The notes under the pieces: model-generated | Told to the model about the DNA's origin: nothing | The model's input: only the letters and a program-made list of their open reading frames with translations | Database searches by the model: none | Translations under genes and position numbers: made by a program | Shown: positions 16,445-24,645 of the stretch, piece after piece | Layout: every line of letters begins with the position of its first letter | Position numbering within the stretch: the first letter of the stretch is position 1 | Assembly: GCF_000367925.1 (NCBI RefSeq) | Contig: NZ_KB849176.1 | Coordinates: forward strand, 62,001-126,000 | DNA length: 64,000 nt | Origin: Acinetobacter bohemicus ANC 3994 | Lineage (GTDB): Bacteria; Pseudomonadota; Gammaproteobacteria; Pseudomonadales; Moraxellaceae | Reading direction: 5' to 3'

Positions 16445-19279
16445 TTATTGACAAGCTTCACAATCAGGATTGTCGATTGAACATGCCATTGGCACTGGTG
16501 CTGCTTGAGCAAAATCATCTTCAACGATTGCTTCAGGTTTTTTCGCAACTTCGGCAACAGGTGCGCTAGTCACGACAGGAGCGCCCATGTTTGACTTAAC
16601 TGCGTTCAATGCACCGGTATTAATGGTTGATTTTTCAGCAGAAGTCGCGCCTAAAGCTCGGAGGTAATACGTAGTTTTAAGACCGCGTAACCATGCCATT
16701 TTATAGGTCATGTCCAATTTCTTACCGTTAGCACCCGAGATGTAAAGGTTAAGAGACTGTGCTTGATCAATCCATTTTTGACGACGTGATGCAGCATCCA
16801 CAATCCAACGTGGCTCAACTTCAAACGCAGTCGCGAAGATGGCTTTAAGCTCTTCAGGAATACGCGCAATTTTCTGCACAGAACCTTCGAAGTGTTTCAG
16901 GTCGTTGACCATCACAGAATCCCAAAGACCACGATCTTTTAACGCACGGACTAAGTACGGGTTAATCACTGTGAATTCGCCAGAAAGGTTAGATTTCACA
17001 TAAAGGTTTTGGAATGTTGGTTCGATTGATTGTGAAACGCCACAAATGTTCGAAATGGTTGCTGTTGGTGCAATTGCCATCACATTCGAGTTACGCATAC
17101 CGTCTTTTTGAACTTTGTTGCGTAAAGTGTCCCAATCTAAACGTTGTGTACGATCTACTTCAAACATACGTTCTGGACGTGATTTCGCAACCAAGTCTAA
17201 AGAATCGATTGGCAAGATACCCTGATCCCAAAGTGAACCTTTGAATGTTTCATACGTACCACGTTCAACCGCTAAATCACTTGAAGTTGAAATCGCGTAG
17301 TAGCTAATCACTTCCATTGATTCATCGGCAAACTCAACCGCAGCATCAGAACCATAGGCCAAGTTCATTTCATACAGTGCATCTTGGAAGCCCATGATGC
17401 CCATACCGACTGGACGGTGTTTTAAGTTTGAAGTACGTGCTTGAGGAACAGCGTAGTAGTTGATGTCAATCACGTTGTCGAGCATACGAACAGCAGTTTT
17501 TACTGTGCGAGCAAGTTTCTCACGGTCAAGTACACCACCTTTAACGTGTTGTACAAGGTTGATTGAACCTAAGTTACACACCGCAATTTCATCTTCATTG
17601 GTGTTTAAGGTAATTTCTGTACACAAGTTAGATGAATGCACGACACCTACGTGTTGTTGTGGTGAACGTAAGTTACATACGTCTTTGAATGTGATCCACG
17701 GATGACCCGTTTCAAACAACATCGACAGCATTTTGCGCCACAAATCTTTCGCACGAATGACTTTGTGCAACATGTTGGTTTCTTTCGCAATGCCTTCATA
17801 GTAAGCATAGCGTTCAGCGAATTCTACGCCCATCAAATCATGCAGATCTGGTGTTTCAGAAGGTGTGAATAACGTCCATTCAGCATCTTCAAAGACACGT
17901 TGCATGAACAAGTCTGGAACCCAGTTTGCAGTGTTCATGTCATGGGTACGACGACGGTCATCACCTGTGTTTTTACGCAGCTCTAGGAATTCTTCAATGT
18001 CCAAGTGCCAAGTTTCAAGGTAAGCACAGACGGCACCTTTACGTTTACCACCTTGGTTGACCGCAACAGCGGTATCGTTGGCCACTTTAAGGAACGGTAC
18101 AACACCTTGTGATTTACCGTTTGTGCCTTTGATGTATGAGTTCAAGGCACGAACTGGTGTCCAGTCATTGCCCAAACCGCCTGCCCATTTAGACAACATT
18201 GCGTTATCACGCATTGCGCCATAAATGTTGTACAGGTCATCACCAATAGTCGTTAAGTAGCAGCTAGACAACTGCGGACGAAGCGTCCCTGAGTTGAATA
18301 GGGTCGGTGTAGATGCCATGTAGTCGAAGCTAGACAACAAGTTATAAAACTCAATCGCACGATCTTCACGGTTTTCTTCATTCAGCGTTAAACCCATCGA
18401 TACGCGCATGAAGAACAATTGTGGTAGTTCAAAACGCACGCCATCTGAATGGATAAAGTAACGGTCAAATAAAGTTTGTAGACCTAAGTAAGTGAATTGG
18501 TTTGAGCGTTCTGGTTGAATCGCTGCGGCCAATTTCACAAGGTCAAAGTTTAGAAGTTCAGGCGATAAAAGATCAAGCTCAATCCCTTTCTTTAAGAAGG
18601 TTTCTAAAGCCGCATTTTCTAAAGTATCGTTAGATAGACCTAAAAACTCTAAACCTGTTGCAACTAAGTTGTCACGCAATAAACGTGCAGTCACATAAGT
18701 ATAGTTGGGTTCTTGTTCAATACGGGTACGTGTTGCCATCATCATGGTGGTTGAGATGTCAGACTCTTTTACGCCGTTATATAGGTTCTTAATGGTTTCA
18801 TCGATGATCGCTTGAACATCAATGCCTTCTAAACCTTCAGCCGCTTTTTCTATATGTGCTTGTAGCGCACCTAGGTCAAGGGGTTGAAGTTGACCATTTG
18901 CAGCAGTCACTTGTAACGTCGGGTGATGATGTGCACCAGTTTGTTTACGCGCTTCAGAACGCTGTTCACGGTAGATGACATAGGCACGGGCAACTTTCTG
19001 TTCGCCAGTACGCATAAGCGCCAGTTCAACTTGATCCTGAACTTCTTCAATATGAATGGTGCCGCCTGATGGTAAACGACGGTTAAACGTATTCATGACC
19101 ATTTCAGTCAATTGTTCTATACGATCATGAATGCGGCTTGAATCAGCGCTTTGTTGACCTTCTACAGCCAAAAACGCTTTACCGATCGCGACAGAAATTT
19201 TTTCTGCATCAAAAGCGGCAACATCACCGGTGCGTTTAATCACCTGAAGTTGACCAGGGATTGAAGTGATTATGCTCAT
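16445..19279 (-). CDS. nrdA: Ribonucleotide reductase class Ia, alpha subunit
   Basis: NrdA reduces ribonucleoside diphosphates to deoxyribonucleotides for DNA synthesis. The 944-residue protein has a first ATP-cone near residues 10-100 and a second, partial-looking one near 120-210, as in Pseudomonas-type NrdA. The catalytic barrel follows, with NSGTLRPQLSSCYL (active-site Cys), CNLGSINLV, and AIAPTATISNICGVSQSIEP. The C-terminal redox Cys pair is in NPDCEACQ. GGAG lies about ten bases before the ATG at 19279. Regulation by NrdR is suggested by boxes over the promoter. Confidence 0.97.
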   Translation of the reverse strand: MSIITSIPGQLQVIKRTGDVAAFDAEKISVAIGKAFLAVEGQQSADSSRIHDRIEQLTEMVMNTFNRRLPSGGTIHIEEVQDQVELALMRTGEQKVARAYVIYREQRSEARKQTGAHHHPTLQVTAANGQLQPLDLGALQAHIEKAAEGLEGIDVQAIIDETIKNLYNGVKESDISTTMMMATRTRIEQEPNYTYVTARLLRDNLVATGLEFLGLSNDTLENAALETFLKKGIELDLLSPELLNFDLVKLAAAIQPERSNQFTYLGLQTLFDRYFIHSDGVRFELPQLFFMRVSMGLTLNEENREDRAIEFYNLLSSFDYMASTPTLFNSGTLRPQLSSCYLTTIGDDLYNIYGAMRDNAMLSKWAGGLGNDWTPVRALNSYIKGTNGKSQGVVPFLKVANDTAVAVNQGGKRKGAVCAYLETWHLDIEEFLELRKNTGDDRRRTHDMNTANWVPDLFMQRVFEDAEWTLFTPSETPDLHDLMGVEFAERYAYYEGIAKETNMLHKVIRAKDLWRKMLSMLFETGHPWITFKDVCNLRSPQQHVGVVHSSNLCTEITLNTNEDEIAVCNLGSINLVQHVKGGVLDREKLARTVKTAVRMLDNVIDINYYAVPQARTSNLKHRPVGMGIMGFQDALYEMNLAYGSDAAVEFADESMEVISYYAISTSSDLAVERGTYETFKGSLWDQGILPIDSLDLVAKSRPERMFEVDRTQRLDWDTLRNKVQKDGMRNSNVMAIAPTATISNICGVSQSIEPTFQNLYVKSNLSGEFTVINPYLVRALKDRGLWDSVMVNDLKHFEGSVQKIARIPEELKAIFATAFEVEPRWIVDAASRRQKWIDQAQSLNLYISGANGKKLDMTYKMAWLRGLKTTYYLRALGATSAEKSTINTGALNAVKSNMGAPVVTSAPVAEVAKKPEAIVEDDFAQAAPVPMACSIDNPDCEACQ

Positions 19280-19364
19280 GTTGGCATAGCTCCATTGTCA
19301 TCTATTGTTATGTGTGTGGACCATTTGAACTGGACGATAAATCGTCTCAGTGTTTGAGGGTTAA

Positions 19365-19412
19365 ACACAAGAACTAGTGGTTTAAATTTGAATTGAGCAC
19401 AAGATACGGGAA
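19365..19412 (-). promoter_or_regulatory. Two NrdR-like boxes in the nrdA promoter
   Basis: Box 1 at 19365-19380 (ACACAAGAACTAGTGG) matches the NrdR consensus ACACWATATATWGTGT at about 12 of 16 positions. Box 2 at 19397-19412 is weaker (about 9 of 16). They start 32 bases apart, the three-turn spacing NrdR pairs use. Box 2 covers the predicted -10 of nrdA. NrdR represses nrd operons when dATP is high. Confidence 0.5.
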
Positions 19413-19429
19413 AATTTAGGGTAGATCAA
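19401..19429 (-). promoter_or_regulatory. Predicted sigma-70 promoter of nrdA
   Basis: On the minus strand TTGATC (19429-19424), a 17-base spacer, and TATCTT (19406-19401). This gives a leader of roughly 115 bases. The -10 overlaps NrdR-like box 2. Confidence 0.45.
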
Positions 19430-19571
19430 TATTGACATTTTAGTAAAAATTTTTCTAATGCCTTGCAATATTCCTTTGCAAAAAAATCCCTGTTTTTATG
19501 TTTCTGGTATAAGTCTTATGAGACAAGGGTATAGCATAGCAAAGCTCGGATTAACTGCTTATAGATAACAT

Positions 19572-19580
19572 TGTGGATAA
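19572..19580 (-). promoter_or_regulatory. DnaA box between nrdA and bfmR
   Basis: TGTGGATAA is the exact complement of the DnaA box TTATCCACA, with a second weaker match just upstream (19560-19570). DnaA boxes control nrdAB in E. coli. Here the site is about 290 bases from nrdA, so a role is only possible. Confidence 0.4.
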
Positions 19581-19784
19581 GTTTAAAAGGGCGAGATTAA
19601 TTCGTTTAATCAGTCATATTCTGAACAAGAGGTGAAACCGTGCACAAAAAGATCATTTTGTAACAAAATATATTATCAATTAAGCTGTATGAGTAACATA
19701 TTTTTAAAAGTTTAATAAATTCAACACTTAATAAAAATATAACAAAAAACTACTTTGATGTATCAGTTTGGTGAATGCTATCTT

Positions 19785-19799
19785 GTTTACAATGTAAAC
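19785..19799 (+). promoter_or_regulatory. Perfect palindrome in the bfmR promoter region
   Basis: GTTTAC-AAT-GTAAAC, about 80 bases upstream of the bfmR start. A second inverted repeat, GTATCCTT and AAGGATAC (19828-19835 and 19845-19852), lies closer to the gene. BfmR is known to control its own transcription, so the palindrome is a candidate operator for BfmR or another regulator. Confidence 0.4.
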
Positions 19800-19877
19800 G
19801 TGTGTATATTGCTGGATATGTTGAAGCGTATCCTTTGGATTTTTAAGGATACCTTAATCCATATAAAGGGGCATTTT

Positions 19878-20594
19878 ATGAGCCAAGAAGAAAAGTTACC
19901 AAAAATTTTAATCGTTGAAGACGATGAGCGTCTTGCGCGTTTGACTCAAGAATACCTTATCCGTAATGGATTGGAAGTTGGGGTAGAACCTGATGGTAAT
20001 CGCGCAATCCGTCGTATCATTGCAGAGCAACCCGATATGGTGGTGCTTGATGTGATGCTGCCTGGTGCTGATGGTTTGACCATTTGTCGCGAAGTTCGTC
20101 CACATTATCATCAACCTATTTTGATGTTGACTGCACGTACTGAAGATATGGACCAAGTTTTAGGTCTAGAAATGGGTGCAGATGACTATGTGGCAAAACC
20201 TGTTCAACCGCGTGTTCTTTTAGCCCGTATTCGTGCCTTACTGCGTCGTACAGATAAAACACCTGAAGATGAAGTGGCACAACGCATTGAGTTTGATGAC
20301 CTTGTGATTGACAATGGTGGTCGTTCAGTCACTTTAAATGGTGAGTTGGTTGACTTCACCAGTGCTGAATATGATTTGTTGTGGTTGCTGGCTTCAAATG
20401 CGGGGCGTATTTTGTCTCGTGAAGATATTTTTGAGCGTCTACGCGGTATTGAATATGATGGTCAAGACCGTTCAATTGATGTGCGTATTTCACGTATTCG
20501 TCCAAAAATTGGTGATGATCCTGAAAATCCAAAACGTATTAAAACAGTACGTAGTAAAGGTTATTTATTCGTTAAAGAGACCAATGGTCTTTAA
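19878..20594 (+). CDS. bfmR: Response regulator BfmR
   Basis: An OmpR/PhoB-type response regulator of 238 residues, near identical in memory to A. baumannii BfmR, which controls biofilm, envelope and virulence genes. The receiver domain has the acidic pair EDDERL, the phospho-acceptor Asp in VVLDVMLPGADG, the Thr in LMLTARTED and the Lys in DDYVAKPVQPR. A winged-helix domain follows (FTSAEYDLLWLL, VRSKGYLFVKE). The start at 19878 gives the known N-terminus MSQEEKLPKIL; the frame is open further upstream but that part is the leader. Confidence 0.96.
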   Translation: MSQEEKLPKILIVEDDERLARLTQEYLIRNGLEVGVEPDGNRAIRRIIAEQPDMVVLDVMLPGADGLTICREVRPHYHQPILMLTARTEDMDQVLGLEMGADDYVAKPVQPRVLLARIRALLRRTDKTPEDEVAQRIEFDDLVIDNGGRSVTLNGELVDFTSAEYDLLWLLASNAGRILSREDIFERLRGIEYDGQDRSIDVRISRIRPKIGDDPENPKRIKTVRSKGYLFVKETNGL

Positions 20595-20624
20595 TGTTTG
20601 CCCTTAATTTTATAGGACAGCCGC

Positions 20625-22283
20625 GTGTTTAAACACAGTATATTCTTGCGTATTTATGCAGGATTAGTGATTTTAGTGGCATTGGTTGCTGTATTTGGCT
20701 ACCTATTGGTACAAATTATCAACTATCAGCGCGCACAAGAATATCGTGAATCTTTGACCGATGGTGTGTCTTATATCATTAGTGAGGGAATCTCAAGACA
20801 GCCCAATGAGCAGCAGAAACGCGATTGGATTTCTGATGCATCCGACTTACTTGAACTTCCCATTTATTATGTGGATTCAAGTAAAGTCGATTTGTCGCGT
20901 ACCGAGCAAAAAAGAATTGATAACCGTAAAGCTGCGGTGCGTTATGATGCAGAAAATTCGATTGCTTATATTATTATTGGCTTGCGAGATGATCCCAAAC
21001 ATTTGCTTTATATTAAAGTAGATAAAATAGGGGAGCGCCAAATGAAGGCGTTGCCTATTTTTATTTTAGATTATCTGGTGTATTACCCAGGGCAAGAAAA
21101 AGAATATCTTGCAAAAATTCAGTCGAATTTCTCCTATCCGATTCAAATTGAAAAAGTTCAAAACCTTCCCCTTGACTCTGAGCAAATAGGTCGACTTCGA
21201 TTAGATCACAGTATTATTTTGTACCGTGATAATGCCACCGTGCGCGGCACTACAATTTCTATTGTTTCCCCAATGCCAAGCTCACCCTCTGAGGTGCTGG
21301 TTTTAGGTCCTGTGCCACTGTTTAACTGGATGCCTTTCCAGCTCGCCGCAGGCATTACCTTGCTGAGTTTATTTGTATTAAGTTTAGGTGTGTATGGGTT
21401 GTTGGTGCCTATGCAGCGCCGTTTACGTGAAGTGAATTATGCGTTACATCGGATGAAATCGGGTGACATGACATTGCGTTTACCGGTCGATGGTACGGAT
21501 GAAATGGCAAGTTTGGCGACCAATTACAATAGTATGTCTGATCATATTCAGCGTTTGATTGAGGCACAGCGTGAATTGATGCGCGCAGTTTCGCATGAGC
21601 TTAGAACACCTGTGGCGCGTATCCGGTTTGGCATGGAAATGTTGGCGGAAGAGGATGATTATGACTACCGTTTACAGCAAGTTGATATGATTGATAAGGA
21701 TATTGAAGCACTCAATACTTTGATTGATGAAATCATGACCTATGCAAAATTAGAACAGGGTACACCTTCTTTAGATTTTGAAAAAATTGTTTTGTTTGAA
21801 GTATTAGATCAAGTAATTGTTGAAACTGAGGCACTCAAAACGCAAAAAGAAATTGAACTGTTAGCCCCTCCAATTAATTTGGTGGTGGATGCAGAACGTC
21901 GTTACCTTCATCGTGTGGTGCAAAACTTGGTGGGGAATGCGGTTCGCTACTGCGATCATAAAGTGATTGTGAGTGGTGGAATAGATGATGCGGGAATGGC
22001 TTATGTTCAAGTTGAGGATGATGGTGCGGGTGTACCAGAAGAAGAGCGTCAGCGAATTTTTGAGGCTTTTGCCCGTTTAGATGATAGCCGAACTCGAGCA
22101 TCGGGTGGTTATGGTTTGGGTTTATCTATTGTGAGTCGGATTGCGTATTGGTTTGGCGGTAAAATAGCTGTCGATCAAAGTCCTATTTTGGGCGGAGCAC
22201 GTTTTACCATGTCATGGCCTGCACGACGGTTTAATCGAGCTAAAAATAAAATTAATATGGCAAAAAACGATATAGAGCCTTAA
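20625..22283 (+). CDS. bfmS: Sensor histidine kinase BfmS
   Basis: Inner-membrane sensor kinase partner of BfmR, 552 residues. The GTG start at 20625 has AGGA seven bases upstream. A first membrane helix lies near residues 8-32, a periplasmic sensing region of about 200 residues follows, and a second helix lies near 235-262. Then come a HAMP region (RRLREVNYALHRMKSGD), the phospho-accepting His in RAVSHELRTPVARIRFGM, and an ATPase domain with NLVGNAVRY, DDGAGVPEEER and GGYGLGLSIV. It lies 30 bases after bfmR and is co-transcribed. Confidence 0.96.
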   Translation: MFKHSIFLRIYAGLVILVALVAVFGYLLVQIINYQRAQEYRESLTDGVSYIISEGISRQPNEQQKRDWISDASDLLELPIYYVDSSKVDLSRTEQKRIDNRKAAVRYDAENSIAYIIIGLRDDPKHLLYIKVDKIGERQMKALPIFILDYLVYYPGQEKEYLAKIQSNFSYPIQIEKVQNLPLDSEQIGRLRLDHSIILYRDNATVRGTTISIVSPMPSSPSEVLVLGPVPLFNWMPFQLAAGITLLSLFVLSLGVYGLLVPMQRRLREVNYALHRMKSGDMTLRLPVDGTDEMASLATNYNSMSDHIQRLIEAQRELMRAVSHELRTPVARIRFGMEMLAEEDDYDYRLQQVDMIDKDIEALNTLIDEIMTYAKLEQGTPSLDFEKIVLFEVLDQVIVETEALKTQKEIELLAPPINLVVDAERRYLHRVVQNLVGNAVRYCDHKVIVSGGIDDAGMAYVQVEDDGAGVPEEERQRIFEAFARLDDSRTRASGGYGLGLSIVSRIAYWFGGKIAVDQSPILGGARFTMSWPARRFNRAKNKINMAKNDIEP

Positions 22284-22290
22284 ATACGAT

Positions 22291-22315
22291 AAAAGCACCG
22301 ATTTCGGTGCTTTTT
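22291..22315. terminator. Bidirectional terminator after bfmS
   Basis: AAAAGCACCGA and TCGGTGCTTTT arms with A and T runs on both sides, between bfmS and the convergent gene. Confidence 0.92.
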
Positions 22316-22323
22316 ATATCGTG

Positions 22324-22680
22324 TTATTCATGGCTGGTGGGATCGGGTTCAATCAGTTTTTTGCCTTGTTTCAGGTTTTCTAGAGCCTCAGCATTGAAGT
22401 CGAGAAGCAAAGAGTTGTTTTTGGGATCTATGGCGTAACGGCTAATCAGTTTTTGATCACCATTTAAGGTTTCTACTTTGTATTCGTCGGCAATATGCAA
22501 AATGGCATCCAGATTGGTGGTTGCAGAAGCAAAGTCTTGGCGGAAAAGTTCATAAATATCACGAAGGTCAAAAATGGCATTTTGGGCATCTGGATGTTTT
22601 TCAATATAGCCTTCCACATGATGCACCAATAATTGTGCAAAGAAAAAATAATCAGGTTGGTGTGTGTATTCTAAGCTCAT
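22324..22680 (-). CDS. Conserved-looking protein of unknown function
   Basis: A 118-residue soluble, acidic protein without membrane segments or Cys. It begins MSLEYTHQPDYFFFAQLLVHHVEGYIEKHPD and has a helical first half and a charged C-terminus. I do not recognise a family. GGAAC lies before the ATG as a weak ribosome site. It converges on bfmS and shares its terminator, but that does not by itself link it to BfmRS. Confidence 0.75.
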   Translation of the reverse strand: MSLEYTHQPDYFFFAQLLVHHVEGYIEKHPDAQNAIFDLRDIYELFRQDFASATTNLDAILHIADEYKVETLNGDQKLISRYAIDPKNNSLLLDFNAEALENLKQGKKLIEPDPTSHE

Positions 22681-23325
22681 GTGTTTGTTCCTTATTCTTT
22701 GTTCTAGAGTTGTCTATAGGAATAGCATAAATAGGGGCAGGAGAGCATTAGGAGATGCATATGAGTTGCAAAAAAACACACAAAAGATGTATTCGATAAT
22801 TTATGTATTGGGTGTCGGGCAATTAGGGTTATGTCTTTTTATATCAGTCACAGATTTTAAAAATCACCCTAAACGCCTTTTTATGTTTTTTAGCATAACG
22901 AGCAAAATTTTGCCGTGATGAAAGTGGCTCATAAAAATGATTTGGACTGGCGTGGGCTACTCTTGAGCACAGGGCATAAATATTTGATCATTTGCACTTG
23001 GTGATAAAGCCTGTGGTATGAACGAATGCTGCGGCAATTTAAATTTTACTTAAAAAAGATAAAGCTCGATTTAATAGATTTGAAAAATATAATCACTTTT
23101 CTTTTTTTGATTTGATAAAGCGATTGCTTGGGAAGTAATAGGGCTTAAGCTTTGAAAAAAATGCAAAATGATTAAAATATCATCCGAAAGACTAAGGCTT
23201 ATAAGCTAGCAAGTGAAATCATAAATCAGGTACAATTGGCGGGATTAATTTTGTGTTTGGTGTATTTGAAGGCCAATACATACATTCTTTGTTAATAAAT
23301 TAGGCCTGCCAGGAGTTATCCCCGC
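22681..23325. other. 645-base nuo upstream region, no gene seen
   Basis: AT-rich spacer between a minus-strand gene and nuoA. Only short chance frames occur, such as 28 codons from about 22920. A possible -10 (TACAAT, 23231-23236) lies about 90 bases before nuoA without a clear -35. It probably holds the nuo promoter and its control sites. Confidence 0.5.
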
Positions 23326-23874
23326 ATGAGTGCCATTACTCCATACGATTGGGCAATTATTGCCTTCGTGATCGGCGTTACATTTCTTTGCGTCTTTATG
23401 CTCACAGTTCCTTTACTCCTTGGGGGTAAGTCATGGGGCCGTGCGAAGCAAGAGCAATTTGAGTCAGGTGTGGTAGGTGCTGGTGGAGCACGCATCCGCT
23501 TGTCTGCTAAATTCTATTTAGTTGCAATTTTCTTTGTAGTCTTCGACCTAGAAGCACTTTATCTTTACGCATGGGCAACATCGGTTCGTGAAGTCGGTTG
23601 GTTTGGTTTTACCACTGTGGTGATTTTTGTTGTCGACTTATTGATTGCTTTGATTTACGCAATTTCTGTCGGTGCTTTAAATTGGGCACCCGTAGATCGT
23701 CGCAAATCAGCCGGTATACCACTGAAAATTGGTTCGCCAAATATGAATCTTGCGGATATTACTCGCTTTAATTCTATCGAAGAGTTGGTTATCGATCCTA
23801 CAGGTCAAATTCCAGCTCAATCTTCTGGTCGTGTGAAAGCAAAAGCACCGGCTACATCATCTATTAAGGAGTAA
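23326..23874 (+). CDS. nuoA: NADH-quinone oxidoreductase subunit A
   Basis: First gene of the 13-gene nuo operon encoding complex I, which passes electrons from NADH to ubiquinone and pumps protons. NuoA is an inner-membrane subunit with three helices. The conserved loop SGVVGAGGARIRLSAKFYLVAIFFVVFDLEALYLY contains the family's acidic signature. At 182 residues it has a long hydrophilic C-terminal tail compared with E. coli NuoA. AGGAG precedes the ATG by eleven bases. Confidence 0.96.
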   Translation: MSAITPYDWAIIAFVIGVTFLCVFMLTVPLLLGGKSWGRAKQEQFESGVVGAGGARIRLSAKFYLVAIFFVVFDLEALYLYAWATSVREVGWFGFTTVVIFVVDLLIALIYAISVGALNWAPVDRRKSAGIPLKIGSPNMNLADITRFNSIEELVIDPTGQIPAQSSGRVKAKAPATSSIKE

Positions 23875-23880
23875 CTCGGG

Positions 23881-24558
23881 ATGAAATACACATTAACCCG
23901 TGCGAATCCGGATGCTGATCAATATCCACTTCAAGAGCGTCAGGTTGTTGCCGATCCGCTTGAAGAAGAAGTGAATAAAAATGTATTCATGACTCGTTTA
24001 GAGGACGTGGTGCATACAGCTGTAAACTGGGGCCGTAAAAACTCGGTATGGCCTTTTAATTTTGGTACATCGTGCTGTTACGTAGAATATGCAACGACCT
24101 TAACGGGTGTGCATGATATGTCACGTTTCGGTGCCGAAGTTATTCGTGCTTCACCGCGTCAGGCGGACTTAATGATCGTTGCAGGAACTTGCTTCGTGAA
24201 AATGGCACCTGTAATTCAGCGTTTATATGAGCAAATGTTAGAGCCTAAATGGGTGATTTCAATGGGTGCTTGTGCAAACTCTGGTGGTATGTATGACATC
24301 TATTCAGTTGTACAAGGTGTGGATAAAATCATTCCTGTCGATGTGTACATCCCAGGTTGTCCACCGCGTCCTGAAGCATTGTTGCAAGCATTAATGTTGT
24401 TGCAAGACCAAATTCAACTTGAGCGCCGTCCACTTTCAGCGGTGATTGGTGATGATCTTCAGCCAGTATATAAGCCAAAGATGCAGCCAGAACGTGACCG
24501 TAAGAATGCTGAACGCATTGCAGTGAAAAACTTACGCTCTATGGATGAAATTAAATAA
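23881..24558 (+). CDS. nuoB: NADH-quinone oxidoreductase subunit B
   Basis: Peripheral-arm subunit carrying iron-sulfur cluster N2, which passes electrons to quinone. The four Cys ligands are in GTSCCYVEYA, AGTCFVKMAP and PGCPPRPEALL. The length of 225 residues is typical. It starts six bases after nuoA and is followed by an unusual 87-base gap containing a nested hairpin before nuoCD. Confidence 0.97.
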   Translation: MKYTLTRANPDADQYPLQERQVVADPLEEEVNKNVFMTRLEDVVHTAVNWGRKNSVWPFNFGTSCCYVEYATTLTGVHDMSRFGAEVIRASPRQADLMIVAGTCFVKMAPVIQRLYEQMLEPKWVISMGACANSGGMYDIYSVVQGVDKIIPVDVYIPGCPPRPEALLQALMLLQDQIQLERRPLSAVIGDDLQPVYKPKMQPERDRKNAERIAVKNLRSMDEIK

Positions 24559-24559
24559 T

Positions 24560-24609
24560 TTTAACGATGAAATATTGATGCACCCGATCTGGGTGTAATT
24601 GTCGTTAAA
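24560..24609 (+). other. Nested inverted repeat between nuoB and nuoCD
   Basis: TTTAACGA (24560-24567) pairs with TCGTTAAA (24602-24609), enclosing a second stem, CACCC (24581-24585) with GGGTG (24591-24595). There is no T run, so it is not a standard terminator. It could be an mRNA processing or stability element within the operon. Confidence 0.5.
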
Positions 24610-24645
24610 GTTGACTGAATTTGTATTAAATAGGAAGCCAAGCCA

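Noticed and set aside
19755..19877. Upstream extension of bfmR
   Set aside because: It covers the promoter palindrome and leader repeat; the known BfmR N-terminus begins at 19878.
22664..22918. Plus-strand ORF of 84 codons before nuoA
   Set aside because: No ribosome site, odd composition, and it starts inside the reverse strand of the preceding gene.
22920..23010. 28-codon ORF in the nuo upstream region
   Set aside because: No ribosome site and no gene-like residue pattern.
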